Shown here: positions 17,295 through 26,807 of the stretch, piece by piece
Position numbering within the stretch: position 1 is the first letter of the stretch
Layout of the letters: each line of letters starts with the position of its first letter
Assembly (NCBI GenBank): GCA_963661945.1
Contig: CAVLDP010000019.1
Coordinates: forward strand, 1-48,602
Source of the DNA: CAVLDP01 sp963661945
GTDB lineage: Bacteria > Bacillota > Clostridia > Lachnospirales > Lachnospiraceae
Reading direction: 5' to 3'
DNA length: 48,602 bases
The notes under the pieces: generated by a model
Seen by the model: the letters and a program-made list of their open reading frames with translations, nothing else
What the model was told of the DNA's origin: nothing
The model's database searches: none
Translations under genes and position numbers: made by a program

Positions 17295-18053
17295 ATGCAT
17301 AATATTTTATTTATTTCAAGTGGTCAGAATTTCATGACGCAGTCCTTGATTCGACAGATTGAGTCCAAGGAATATATTGTTACATCCATTCCGCTGGCTC
17401 TTAATGACATTAATGAAGTGACCATTGAGGTGGCGGCCTGCATTGTCTATATCGATGACAAGGTAATGAAGAGCGCGCAGGAGCTGGTATTCCTGAAGGA
17501 TAAAGCCCTAGAGAAGGATATGCCGGTTATTCTGATTGGAGATCCGGAAGAGCTTGCTAATGTCACAAATACCATGGGTAAGTCCCATATTACCAAAGCC
17601 TACACGCGACCAATTAATATACCGGAAGTGGTGGCGGATCTAGATGCTTATGTGAAGGTTAATGGCTATCAGAACAAGAAGAAGATTCTCGTTGTGGATG
17701 ATTCTGGCCCTATGCTTCGTAACGTCAAGGGTTGGCTTGAGGATAAATATCATGTGGTTCTGGCCAATTCGGCGGCTATGGCAATCAAGTATCTGTCTCT
17801 GAACCGACCGGACCTTGTGCTTCTCGATTATGAGATGCCAGTTGTGGACGGAAAGCAGACACTGGAAATGATTCGAAGCGAGAGCGAGTTTTCCGATTTG
17901 CCTGTTATTTTCTTAACAAGCAAGGGAGACAAGGAGAGCGTTCTCGAGGTTATGGCGCTTAAGCCAGAGGGATATCTTCTGAAGACCTTGAGCCCGGACG
18001 AGATTAGAAAAGCGATTGATGATTTCTTTGCGAAGCAGAAGGCGATGAAATAG
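17295..18053 (+). CDS. Response regulator with pseudo-receiver and receiver domains
   Basis: The 252-residue protein has no output domain. Residues 1-122 look like a receiver fold that has lost its acidic pocket (ILFISSGQNF in place of a VDD strand; TRP in place of KP), although VYIDD places acids near the usual phosphorylation site. Residues 129-250 are a complete receiver: D135/D136, phospho-acceptor D178 in LLDYEMPVVDG, T208 and K230. It lies 15 bases after the hybrid kinase and just before a diguanylate cyclase, so it is probably a relay partner of the kinase. It should act in the cytoplasm by protein contacts. Confidence 0.88.
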   Translation: MHNILFISSGQNFMTQSLIRQIESKEYIVTSIPLALNDINEVTIEVAACIVYIDDKVMKSAQELVFLKDKALEKDMPVILIGDPEELANVTNTMGKSHITKAYTRPINIPEVVADLDAYVKVNGYQNKKKILVVDDSGPMLRNVKGWLEDKYHVVLANSAAMAIKYLSLNRPDLVLLDYEMPVVDGKQTLEMIRSESEFSDLPVIFLTSKGDKESVLEVMALKPEGYLLKTLSPDEIRKAIDDFFAKQKAMK

Positions 18054-18064
18054 GAGGATGCCGA

Positions 18065-19369
18065 ATGGGCACTCAATCTGAGAGCAAGAAGAAAAGTCAT
18101 AATAGTATCAAGTGGAAGGTTCTTCGCGCGACCATTATTCCAATTCTGCTTCTTCTAGCTATTGTCATTCTCGTTTCCTATTACAGCATAAAGAGAGTGC
18201 TGATTGAGGAAGTGAAGGGAGAGCTGAAGGAACAGGTTGAAATCATGGATACGGCCTACGAACAGCGCTTCCCTGGTGATTATAAGATGGATGTCACTAG
18301 CGATTCTTCCTATCAATTGTCGAAGGGGGATTCTGATATTACAGAAGAGAATCAGACCTTGGACGAGCTGAAGAAGACCTATGGCAATGATTTCACAATC
18401 TTTTGTATCGATTATTCTGTGCTTACAACCCTTCGAAGTGATGATGGCAATCGTATTATCATGGGCGAGGTCTCATCTCGAGTGAAGAAGGATGTAATCG
18501 AGGATGGCAAGGCTCAATTCTACTCCAATGTGAAGGTGGAAGATGAGGATTATCTGGCTTATTTCGAACCAATTACCTGGGAAGATGGTACAGTGTTCGG
18601 CATGTACGGAGTCTATGAGTCTGCTACGGAGCTGAATCGGGATATCTGGGAAGCACTTGCGCCGATGATTGCGGTCTATCTTGTGATGACGGCTGTGATT
18701 GGAGCATTTCTAATCTGGTATACGCAGAAGCTGGTCAGGCGAATCATGGTGATTGATGATTTCATGAAGTCTGTTAGTAATGGAGATCTGCATAGCGATA
18801 TACCGGAACGCTATATTCGTGGCGATGATGAGATCACAGACCTTGCCAGATCCGGCAAGAAGATGCAGGCAGCTCTCCGCAAGCTTGTGGAATACGATGA
18901 GTTGACGCGTCTATATAATAGGCGTTACGCGGATACACATCTTTCCTTGCTCCAGATCAAGCAGAGAGATCAGGGGATAACTTATTCCGTTGCGATTGGA
19001 GATATTGATTTCTTCAAGAAGGTAAATGATACCTATGGCCACGATGCGGGCGACCTGGTCCTTAAGAAGGTCAGTCAGATCCTTAGGAATCATATGCAGG
19101 GCAAGGGCTTTGTGGCTCGCTGGGGCGGAGAAGAATTCTTATTCGCCTTTGTGAACCGGGATTTGGAAGAGGCAAGGAAGATTCTGGAAGAGACTCTTGA
19201 TGAGATAAGAAATACAGATATTGATACCGGAAATGAGCGCATCTGTGTTACAATGAGTTATGGAGTTACTTTCGCCAAGGAGGAGCCACTTGAGGACCTC
19301 TTGCGGCGAGCAGATGAGAATCTATATGCGGCCAAGGAAGGCGGCAGGAATCGAATTATTGCAAAGTAA
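18065..19369 (+). CDS. Membrane-bound diguanylate cyclase (GGDEF)
   Basis: It makes cyclic di-GMP from two GTP. The 434-residue protein has a basic N-terminus, a membrane segment at 21-41, an outside sensor region (about 45-195, size fitting a single Cache-like domain), a second membrane segment (198-218), a HAMP-like stretch, and a GGDEF domain at 275-434 with DELTRLYNRR, DIDFFKKVND and the active site RWGGEEF (352-358). The RxxD inhibitory site expected five residues before GGEEF is absent, so product inhibition may be lacking. TAGGAGG precedes the ATG. It sits in the signalling cluster and its product would be degraded by the HD-GYP protein 10 kb upstream. Confidence 0.93.
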   Translation: MGTQSESKKKSHNSIKWKVLRATIIPILLLLAIVILVSYYSIKRVLIEEVKGELKEQVEIMDTAYEQRFPGDYKMDVTSDSSYQLSKGDSDITEENQTLDELKKTYGNDFTIFCIDYSVLTTLRSDDGNRIIMGEVSSRVKKDVIEDGKAQFYSNVKVEDEDYLAYFEPITWEDGTVFGMYGVYESATELNRDIWEALAPMIAVYLVMTAVIGAFLIWYTQKLVRRIMVIDDFMKSVSNGDLHSDIPERYIRGDDEITDLARSGKKMQAALRKLVEYDELTRLYNRRYADTHLSLLQIKQRDQGITYSVAIGDIDFFKKVNDTYGHDAGDLVLKKVSQILRNHMQGKGFVARWGGEEFLFAFVNRDLEEARKILEETLDEIRNTDIDTGNERICVTMSYGVTFAKEEPLEDLLRRADENLYAAKEGGRNRIIAK

Positions 19370-19383
19370 TGGAGGGAATTATA

Positions 19384-20847
19384 GTGGAAGAATTAACACT
19401 CGAACAGAGACAGAATCTTGACAAGAATCGTAGATGTATGTGGGCATCTCTTGTGACACTTGCATTTATGCTGATTGCAGCATTTGTCTACGGTGGAAGT
19501 AGAGCAGTGCCAGCTGTTATGATTGGTATTGTTGAAGTAATACTTATGGTGCTGTGTGTACTGGCATTTCAGAAGTATCGGTTAGAGGACAAATCCAGAA
19601 AGTTCTGCTTGTTTGCACTTTTGGTTGGCTACATTTTCGTCTTTCTTCCATCACTTTCTACACCATATTTGTATGCCTTTATGTATCCAATTACCTTGAT
19701 TGTGATTATGTTCTCCGATGTGAAGGTATGTAACGTGGCATGTCTTTCAGCGATTGCTGTCAATATTGCATATTTTGCTTTGTATTTTGCACTTACAGAT
19801 CGTGCTTATCCAGCGCAGGAAGCTACAGACCTAATCTTCTGCTTCCTGACTTGCTTCATTGCCAGTATGGTAGTTCGTGTCATGGATGCGCATTCTTCAG
19901 AGAATATGGACAGCATCCGCGAGGCTGCCAGAGTGCAGGAAGAGACTGCGGCACGTATTTTGAATACTTCCAGAGAGATTGCAGACAGACTAAAGCAGGC
20001 AGAATCTACAGTAGAGAACCTGTCACAGAATGTTACAGATTCAGCAGAATCGATTAGCGCAATCTCTGATTCGACCAAGTTTACTGCTGAGGCTATTCAG
20101 ACACAGACTGAGATGTCCAGCAATATTACTGAGTCGCTGAATCAGGTGTCAAATGAATCCAAGGCTATGCTTGCCGAGTCCAATGATGCATCTACAACTG
20201 TACGCGAAGGCAATGATATTGTGAACCGTCTGAAGGAGCAGAGTCAGCTGGTATCTGAGGTGAACAAGGAGACCATGTCTATGACCAATAATCTTCAGAC
20301 GACAGCGGAATCCGTGAAGGAAATCGTATCAGCAATTCTTGCAATCTCCAGTCAGACCAACCTGCTTGCCCTGAATGCTTCCATCGAAGCTGCCAGAGCT
20401 GGTGAAGCTGGCAAGGGCTTCGCTGTTGTTGCGGATGAGATTCGTAATCTGTCAGAGAATACCAAGCAGTCTGCAGTTCAGATTGGAGATACCATTGATG
20501 CCTTGATTCGTGATGTCGAGGGTGCATCTTCCAATATGATGAAGTCAGTGAATGCTGCAGATGTGCAGGGAGAGCTAATCTCAGAGACAGGTGAGAAGTT
20601 TGAAGCAATCTCTGGTGCTATGGAGTCTCTGGTTGGCAGAATCGAGGAGATTTCAGCGCTCGTTGAGAATTCTGTAGATGCCAACTGTGAGGTTATGGAT
20701 TCCATTTCTAATCTGTCTGCGACATCCGAGGAGGTTGCAGCATCTTCTGAGAGCAGTCTCACTATGTCTGAGCAGTGTGTTGTTCAGATGAATCAGACTG
20801 ATGCCATTCTCCAGGAGATTCTTGAGCTGTCTCAGAATCTGAACTAG
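19384..20847 (+). CDS. Methyl-accepting chemotaxis protein with six membrane segments
   Basis: The frame opens with an ATG at 19369, overlapping the previous stop, but that ATG has no binding site; GTG 19384 has GGAGGG seven bases upstream and is preferred (487 residues). Six hydrophobic segments fill residues about 15-175 with hardly any outside loop, so ligands may be sensed within the membrane or through a partner. The cytoplasmic part is a long helical hairpin whose tip ILAISSQTNLLALNASIEAA and following AGEAGKGFAVVADEIRNLSE are typical of chemoreceptors that bind CheA/CheW. With flgE in the window this points to a motile cell. Confidence 0.92.
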   Translation: MEELTLEQRQNLDKNRRCMWASLVTLAFMLIAAFVYGGSRAVPAVMIGIVEVILMVLCVLAFQKYRLEDKSRKFCLFALLVGYIFVFLPSLSTPYLYAFMYPITLIVIMFSDVKVCNVACLSAIAVNIAYFALYFALTDRAYPAQEATDLIFCFLTCFIASMVVRVMDAHSSENMDSIREAARVQEETAARILNTSREIADRLKQAESTVENLSQNVTDSAESISAISDSTKFTAEAIQTQTEMSSNITESLNQVSNESKAMLAESNDASTTVREGNDIVNRLKEQSQLVSEVNKETMSMTNNLQTTAESVKEIVSAILAISSQTNLLALNASIEAARAGEAGKGFAVVADEIRNLSENTKQSAVQIGDTIDALIRDVEGASSNMMKSVNAADVQGELISETGEKFEAISGAMESLVGRIEEISALVENSVDANCEVMDSISNLSATSEEVAASSESSLTMSEQCVVQMNQTDAILQEILELSQNLN

Positions 20848-20884
20848 TGGAGCGGCGTTTTTGCACCGACTTTATTAGAAATGA

Positions 20885-22240
20885 TTGAGGTATAGAATTA
20901 TTAGGGATTATTTCACTGAGAATAAATCAACACTTAGGGCCTTGCTAGTATTAGCATGGCCCACTTTATTGCAAGAGCTGCTGAGTACGGTCATCCAATA
21001 TGTGGATACGGCCATGGTGGGCTATCTTGGCGCGGATGCGACGGCTACGGTATCACTTAGTTCCACCTATTCCTGGACCATCAACTCTGTGATGTATGCC
21101 TTTGGTGTGGGTTTTCTTAGCTATATCGCTAGAGCGATAGGGGAGGGGAATCGCCACAAAATTGAGCATGCAGCAGGAGCAGCGGCTACGGTTGCACTGG
21201 TGATTGGCGGTCTTCTTACTCTGATTACTATCTGTATGGCGCCATATATGCCAATCTGGATGGGGGCGGATGAAGCAATCAGAGAAGATGCAACGACCTA
21301 TTTTCTTCTGATTAATGCGCCTCTTGTCTTCCGGTCGCTTCAGATAGTGTTTGGATCTGTGATTCAGTCGACTGGAGATACCAAGACGCCAATGATTGTG
21401 AATCTCATCATGAACCTGGTTAATACGGGCCTGAATTATGTCTTCATCTATTTGCTGGGATATGGTGCAGTTGGTGCCGGTATTGCATCTTGTATTGCCT
21501 ATATTGTGGGCGGAATACTGATGGTACGTGCATTTCTTAAGAATGAGACACTGAATTTCAGCTTCTCTCATATGAGACCAGATGGGGCGGTCCTATCCGG
21601 TGCCATGAATATTGCCTTGCCTCTTATGTGTACCCAGCTTGCTTCCTGCGGCGGCTATATTGTAGCGACCAGCTTTGTCTCTTCTATGGCGACAAAGGTC
21701 TATGCTGCACATTCCATAGCAATTACAGCAGAGCAGCTATTCTACATTCCGGGTTATGGAGTACAGGCGGCGACATCAACACTTATTGGCAATGCGATCG
21801 GAGAGCGCAATCGTAAGAAGGAACATGGAGTTATGGTCTTCTCGGTTCTGCTCATTTTCCTAACCATGTGCGTGACAGGCTTACTGCTCTTCGTCTTCGC
21901 ACCAGAAATGATGGCCATCTTCACGAAGGATGTGGAGGTAATTGGAACAGGCGCGCGCCTGCTTCGAATTGTGGCGTTTACGGAGCCAATCTTCGGAACT
22001 GCGGCCGTGCTAGACGGTATCTATGATGGCCTGGGCCGGACCAGATATCCATTTGTGGTGACTATGATTAGTCGCTGGGGCGTGCGAATTGCTGGATCTT
22101 ATCTGGCTGTTTCTGTTCTCGGTGGAGATATTTATACGATTTGGTATTTTATGATTGGTGATAATATTCTGAAGGCCCTGCTTCTTGCGATAGGTCTTCT
22201 TCGAATTCTTAAGAATGAGAGAAATGAGGATGAGATATGA
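20885..22240 (+). CDS. MATE-family multidrug/cation antiporter
   Basis: The 451-residue protein has about twelve membrane segments in two related halves, with LAWPTLLQELLSTVIQYVDT at the N-terminus and NIALPLMCTQLASCGGY opening the second half, as in MATE exporters driven by Na+ or H+. QSTGDTKTPM and DGLGRTRYPF are the paired family loops. The substrate cannot be told. The start is uncertain: TTG 20885 is the first start codon in frame and lacks a clear binding site; an unusual start slightly downstream is possible. Its last codons overlap the next gene. Confidence 0.9.
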   Translation: MRYRIIRDYFTENKSTLRALLVLAWPTLLQELLSTVIQYVDTAMVGYLGADATATVSLSSTYSWTINSVMYAFGVGFLSYIARAIGEGNRHKIEHAAGAAATVALVIGGLLTLITICMAPYMPIWMGADEAIREDATTYFLLINAPLVFRSLQIVFGSVIQSTGDTKTPMIVNLIMNLVNTGLNYVFIYLLGYGAVGAGIASCIAYIVGGILMVRAFLKNETLNFSFSHMRPDGAVLSGAMNIALPLMCTQLASCGGYIVATSFVSSMATKVYAAHSIAITAEQLFYIPGYGVQAATSTLIGNAIGERNRKKEHGVMVFSVLLIFLTMCVTGLLLFVFAPEMMAIFTKDVEVIGTGARLLRIVAFTEPIFGTAAVLDGIYDGLGRTRYPFVVTMISRWGVRIAGSYLAVSVLGGDIYTIWYFMIGDNILKALLLAIGLLRILKNERNEDEI

Positions 22241-23589
22241 TGCGTGAAAGTGATGCAGTCGTACATATTCGAAAGGGCGAGGCGAGATCTCTGAAGGCTG
22301 GTGGTGCCTGGATCTACGATAATGAGATTGATTCGATTGAGGGAGAATATGAGGATGGTGATCTGGTAACTGTCCTTGATTTTGATGGATATCATCTGGG
22401 CTATGGCTTTATTAATCGTCATTCCAAGATACGTATTCGTATGCTTTCACGTTACTTAGACCATATGCCAGATCGTGATTTTATGAGAGAACGACTCGCT
22501 GCAGCTTGGGATTATCGCAAGAGAGTGATGTATGGTGGCAATGATCTTCTCTGCCCGGAGGCGCCATATGTGGGTGATACCGGAAGGGCGGACCTGAATG
22601 CTTGTCGTATTATCTTTGGCGAGGCGGACAATCTGCCTGGCCTGGTTGTTGATAAGTATAGTGATTACCTCGTGGTAGAATCGTTGGCTCTGGGAATTGA
22701 CCTTATGAAGGAGATGCTTCTTACAGATCTTATTGAAATTCTCGCAGCGGATGGAATCACGATTCGGGCCATCTATGAGAGATCTGATGCACCTGTTCGA
22801 CGGAAGGAAGGCATGCAGCCGTACAAGGGTCTTCTCTATTTTGACGGAAGATGGATGAGCGAGGAGGAAATCGCTCTTCAGCAGACCGTGGAAGGCAGGC
22901 AGGAGCTTAGCAGGAAGCTTGGCTTTGATCCTCATGTTGAAATCATAGAGAATGGTGTCCACTACCTTATTGATGTGGAAAATGGACAGAAGACAGGCTT
23001 CTTCCTGGACCAGAAATATAACCGTCTGGCACTACAGCGACTCTGCACGCCGTCTGTTCGTGTGCTCGATTGCTTCACGCATATGGGAACCTTTGCACTG
23101 AATGCAGGATTGGCGGGAGCATATGATGTAACGGGTCTTGATATCTCGGAATTTGCGGTAGAGCAGGCCAGGGCGAATGCCAAGCTTAATGGTCTTTCGG
23201 ACCGGGTTCATTTCCGGTGTGCCAATGTTCTCGATGAGCTACCGAGATTAATCGAAGCAGGGGAATTATATGATGTCGTAATCGTGGATCCGCCGGCATT
23301 CACTAAATCGCGCGAAGCCACGAAGAATGCGATTAAGGGTTATCGAGAAGTGAATATGAAGGGAATGAAGCTTGTGAAGGATGGCGGCTACTATTGTACC
23401 TGCTCCTGCTCGCATTTTATGACAGAGGAGCTTCTGAAGAAGACGGTGCGAGAGGCAGCAAGAGCAGTCCACAAGCGACTTCGCCAGATTGAATTCCGTA
23501 CTCAGTCAGCAGATCATCCGATTCTCTGGGCGGCAGATGAGAGCTATTATCTGAAGTTCATGATTTTCCAGCTGGTTGAGGAGAAGTAG
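22237..23589 (+). CDS. RlmI-like 23S rRNA (cytosine-5) methyltransferase
   Basis: The 450-residue protein belongs to the RlmI/YwbD group of SAM-dependent enzymes that methylate cytosine in 23S rRNA. An N-terminal PUA-like domain (residues 8-75, HIRKGEARSLKAGGAWIYDNE) is followed by a central domain with AIYERSDAPVRRKEG and GQKTGFFLDQKYNR, and a Rossmann methyltransferase domain with VLDCFTHMGTFAL (motif I), GLDISEFAVEQA and VDPPAFTKS (motif IV). A cysteine-rich CTCSCSHFM corresponds to motif VI. Its start overlaps the MATE stop by four bases, so the two are co-translated. The exact target base is inferred from the family only. Confidence 0.88.
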   Translation: MMRESDAVVHIRKGEARSLKAGGAWIYDNEIDSIEGEYEDGDLVTVLDFDGYHLGYGFINRHSKIRIRMLSRYLDHMPDRDFMRERLAAAWDYRKRVMYGGNDLLCPEAPYVGDTGRADLNACRIIFGEADNLPGLVVDKYSDYLVVESLALGIDLMKEMLLTDLIEILAADGITIRAIYERSDAPVRRKEGMQPYKGLLYFDGRWMSEEEIALQQTVEGRQELSRKLGFDPHVEIIENGVHYLIDVENGQKTGFFLDQKYNRLALQRLCTPSVRVLDCFTHMGTFALNAGLAGAYDVTGLDISEFAVEQARANAKLNGLSDRVHFRCANVLDELPRLIEAGELYDVVIVDPPAFTKSREATKNAIKGYREVNMKGMKLVKDGGYYCTCSCSHFMTEELLKKTVREAARAVHKRLRQIEFRTQSADHPILWAADESYYLKFMIFQLVEEK

Positions 23590-23590
23590 A

Positions 23591-23625
23591 AAAGGCTCTC
23601 AGGGATATTTCCCTGAGAGCCTCTT
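23591..23625. terminator. Bidirectional terminator between convergent genes
   Basis: A perfect 11-bp stem GGCTCTCAGGG/CCCTGAGAGCC (23594-23604, 23611-23621) lies between the methyltransferase and symporter stops. On the minus strand it is followed by TTTTCT; on the plus strand by TCTTGCTATTT. Confidence 0.8.
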
Positions 23626-23635
23626 GCTATTTATT

Positions 23636-25048
23636 CTATTCTGCGTCAGTTCTTCGCTTTGCTTCAAGGTCGCTGTAGAGAGTGACCAGCTTATCCTTGC
23701 TTAGGCTGTAGCCAAAGGCCAGGATTAAGAACATCACGAGAAGCGCAATGGCTGGAACGAGAGTTGCCATGTCGTAGAGCTTGGCAACGACATCTGCGGT
23801 CTGTTCGGTTGCGTCTACATTGTAGCCGATTGCGGCAAGAAGTAGAGGAACACCAACACCTGCGAGTGTCTGTCCCAGCTTCCTGGTGAAGGAGTAGATG
23901 GCGTAGGTGGTGCCTTCTTCACGACGACCAGAACGAAGCTCGTGGTAGTCGATTACGTCCATAACCAGAGCCCATACCTCAAGAGTCATGAAGGTCTGTC
24001 CTGCTCCAGAGAAGAAGAGAAGAATCATGAAGACGGTTGGGTTCTGCACCAGGCTGGTGTATTTCATGAAGTACATAATGAAGTTAATGATTGCAGCAAA
24101 GGCCATACCGAAGGCACAGAGCTCCTTCTTGCCGTATTTTCTAACCAGCTTGCCGATGACAGGTAGGAAAAGAGCCATTGGCACGTAGGTACATACGGTT
24201 ACGAAGCTGTAGAGACCTGGCTTACCGAAGAAGTTCTTGAAGAGGTAATTGTAGGTCGTCTGTGTATACATCTGGAAGGCGATGAGAAGCATGGAAGCCA
24301 GGCAGAGATATACGAATGGAGCGTTCTTCAGAAGGTCTCCTAAGGTACGGAAGACATGCATAGAGCCGTCCTGTTTCTGCTTAGGAGGAATGGTGATTCG
24401 CTCAGTTACGCTTCTGTAATGAATATAGTAGATAACGATGGACAGGCAGGAAATCGCTGCAACGGCAATGGTCATCTTATTTGGATCCAGATACTTGGTG
24501 CCATCCACTGTAGTGCTGTAGACACATAGTGGCAGGATAATCATGGATGGAATATTACCAAAGCCAGCGCCGATACTACGCCATACAGATAGAGAAGAAC
24601 GTTCCATTGGGTCGTCCGTGATGGCAGAAGCCAGGGAGCCATAAGGAATGTTCACACCAGTATACATCATGCCATAGAGAATGTAGGTGATGTAGGCGTA
24701 AATCAAGTACTGTGTAGTGGTCAGTCCAGGAATCTTGGCAAACATAAGCACTGCTGCGATAGCAAGTGGAATGGATGCTCCGAGCACATATGGACGGAAA
24801 CGACCATGTTTGGTTGGTTTGCGGGAATCAATGAAGCCGCCCCAGATTGGATCATTGATGGCATCCCAGATACGGGCTACCAGCATAAGAATGGTAATCT
24901 GTGCGAGTGGAATGTGGAGACAGTCCGTATAGAACATTGTTAGAAATGATGAAATCAGTGAAAATGTAAGTACTCCACCGAAATCGCCGAAGGCATATCC
25001 CATCTTCTCCTTGGTGGAAATGCCATGAGTTGCGTTTTCGTTACTCAT
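23636..25048 (-). CDS. GPH-family sugar (probably hexuronide):cation symporter
   Basis: The 470-residue, twelve-segment transporter belongs to the glycoside-pentoside-hexuronide group of the MFS: GYAFGDFGGVLTFSLIS and WDAINDPIWGGFIDS near the N-terminus, RFRPYVLG, and GMMYTGVNIPYGSLAS. These carry sugars with Na+ or H+. ATG 25048 was chosen over 25087 because AGAGGGG lies eight bases upstream. A -10 TATAAT (25111-25106) suggests its own promoter. It is the last gene of the glucuronate locus on this strand, so glucuronate or a glucuronide is the probable substrate; this is inferred from context. Confidence 0.88.
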   Translation of the reverse strand: MSNENATHGISTKEKMGYAFGDFGGVLTFSLISSFLTMFYTDCLHIPLAQITILMLVARIWDAINDPIWGGFIDSRKPTKHGRFRPYVLGASIPLAIAAVLMFAKIPGLTTTQYLIYAYITYILYGMMYTGVNIPYGSLASAITDDPMERSSLSVWRSIGAGFGNIPSMIILPLCVYSTTVDGTKYLDPNKMTIAVAAISCLSIVIYYIHYRSVTERITIPPKQKQDGSMHVFRTLGDLLKNAPFVYLCLASMLLIAFQMYTQTTYNYLFKNFFGKPGLYSFVTVCTYVPMALFLPVIGKLVRKYGKKELCAFGMAFAAIINFIMYFMKYTSLVQNPTVFMILLFFSGAGQTFMTLEVWALVMDVIDYHELRSGRREEGTTYAIYSFTRKLGQTLAGVGVPLLLAAIGYNVDATEQTADVVAKLYDMATLVPAIALLVMFLILAFGYSLSKDKLVTLYSDLEAKRRTDAE

Positions 25049-25148
25049 AATATAAACCCCTCTTGTTTTGATTTGTCGTGAAAGCATGATTACTTAAACG
25101 ACTTAATTATATTGTATCAAAATATGTACAAGAGGACTAGGGGAAATG

Positions 25149-25643
25149 TTACTCACATTCGACTTGAACCTGTGGGCTGTCTTCGCCAGGTATGATTCGA
25201 ATGGTTATCTTGTTAGAGAAATCAGAGACGTCAGCGGTATCCTGGGCTAATGGATTGCCTTCGGAATCGTAGACGGAATATGTGAAATTGGACTCATGCT
25301 TAGGCCAGGTGATGGCAAGCTGGGCTTGTTCATTGGCATAGAGGCCACCAGTAGATATGATGTCGCCTGTGGTTGGGTCCAGATAAGAAATGTCGGCTAA
25401 GTCGAGAGCGGTCTCATTTACAATGCTAAGATCAATCTCTACGACAGGAATTGTATTGCCGTCAGAATCTATAATGGTGGAGGTATCACTGGAAGAATTG
25501 TCAGACGCTTCGGTCTCGGAAAGGGCCGTAGTCTTATCAGAAGAGTCTGCTCCTGTATCAGAGGATGCCCTCTTGCCGCAGGAAGCAAGGCTTAAAGCAG
25601 TGATTAGACTAAGACAGATGAGACAGAATTTTCGTGAATTCAC
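25149..25643 (-). CDS. Small lipoprotein of unknown function
   Basis: The 164-residue product starts with a lipoprotein signal (MNSRKFCLICLSLITAL, lipobox LASC, lipidated cysteine about residue 23 of the precursor), then a linker rich in serine, threonine and aspartate, then a beta-rich domain (about 70-164) with VEIDLSIVNETALDL and ANEQAQLAITWP. It would be anchored on the outer face of the membrane. The frame is open from 25667, but GTG 25643 has GGAGG six bases upstream. It sits between KDG kinase and symporter, so it may belong to the sugar locus; no known solute-binding fold is recognisable. Confidence 0.75.
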   Translation of the reverse strand: MNSRKFCLICLSLITALSLASCGKRASSDTGADSSDKTTALSETEASDNSSSDTSTIIDSDGNTIPVVEIDLSIVNETALDLADISYLDPTTGDIISTGGLYANEQAQLAITWPKHESNFTYSVYDSEGNPLAQDTADVSDFSNKITIRIIPGEDSPQVQVECE

Positions 25644-25682
25644 GTGATACCTCCAAATGTATTCCATTATAAAGTAGTTATA

Positions 25683-26774
25683 TTATCGCTGAACTCTGGC
25701 TCCAGCACCATTCATGAGCGCTTCTACTTCCTTGAGAGAAGCCATGGTTGTGTCACCAGGAGTTGTCATGGCAAGTGCACCGTGTGCGGCACCATAGTTT
25801 ACAGCCTTCTCAGCATCACCGGTAGTCATAAGACCATAGATGAGGCCGGATGCAAAGGAGTCGCCGCCGCCGACACGGTCCATGATCTCGAGTCTGTCAT
25901 ACTGGGTTGCCTTGTAGATCTCGCCATCTGCCCAGCAAAGAGCGGACCAGTCATTACAAGATGCAGTATGTACGGTACGAAGTGTGGTTGCAACAGCCTT
26001 GAAGTTAGGATATACCTTGACTGCTTCATTGATCATCTTCTTGTAGCCGTCGATATTCAGCTCCTTCAGGTTGGCGTCGTTGCCTTCGATCTCGAAACCT
26101 AAGCAAGCGGTGAAGTCTTCTTCATTTCCAATCATGACATCTACATACTTGGCGATTTCCTGATTGACCTCACGGCACTTCTCAAGGCCGCCGATGGCAG
26201 ACCACATAGAAGGGCGGTAGTTTAGGTCATAGGATACGATGGTGCCATATTTCTTGGCAGTCTTGATGGCTGCAAGAACGGTCTCGCAGGACTGCTCAGA
26301 GAGAGCTGCATAGATGCCGCCGGTGTGGAGCCAACGAACGCCAAGCTCGCCGAAGATATATTCGAAGTCGAAGTCTTCTGGAGTAGCCTTGCTGATTGCT
26401 GTGTTGGCACGATCGGAGCAGCCAACTGCTCCACGGATACCGAATCCGCGCTCTGTGAAATTGATACCATTTCTGCAGATACGACCGATTCCGTCAGTAT
26501 TCATGAATTTCACAAGGGATGTATCTACGCCGCCCTGGAGCATAAGGTCTTCCATGAGCTTGCCGACTTCGTTGTCAGCAAAGGCAGTGATGGCAGCAGT
26601 CTTCATGCCGAAGCAACGGCGAAGTCCGCGGACTACATTATACTCGCCGCCGCCTTCCCAAGCGTGGAATTCTCTGGCGGTACGAATACGGCCTTCGCCT
26701 GGATCGAGACGAAGCATAATCTCGCCGAGGGATACAGCATCGAATGTGTAATCTTCTCTTAATTCTAGTTTCAT
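25683..26774 (-). CDS. kdgK: 2-keto-3-deoxygluconate kinase (PfkB family)
   Basis: It phosphorylates KDG to KDPG with ATP, the step before the aldolase. The 363-residue protein is a PfkB-type kinase: an N-terminal LGEIMLRLDPGEG, a substrate-binding stretch with AWEGGGEYNVVRGLRRCFG, and the C-terminal signature DRVGGGDSFASGL with the catalytic base D305. At 363 residues it is somewhat longer than typical KdgK, owing to an insertion near 110-125. AAAGGAG precedes the ATG. It lies 33 bases after the AraC gene and is probably co-transcribed with it. The assignment to KDG rests on the uxuA/uxaC/eda context. Confidence 0.9.
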   Translation of the reverse strand: MKLELREDYTFDAVSLGEIMLRLDPGEGRIRTAREFHAWEGGGEYNVVRGLRRCFGMKTAAITAFADNEVGKLMEDLMLQGGVDTSLVKFMNTDGIGRICRNGINFTERGFGIRGAVGCSDRANTAISKATPEDFDFEYIFGELGVRWLHTGGIYAALSEQSCETVLAAIKTAKKYGTIVSYDLNYRPSMWSAIGGLEKCREVNQEIAKYVDVMIGNEEDFTACLGFEIEGNDANLKELNIDGYKKMINEAVKVYPNFKAVATTLRTVHTASCNDWSALCWADGEIYKATQYDRLEIMDRVGGGDSFASGLIYGLMTTGDAEKAVNYGAAHGALAMTTPGDTTMASLKEVEALMNGAGARVQR

Positions 26775-26807
26775 AGTTTTTCTCCTTTGTAATTATAACC
26801 CATTTTC

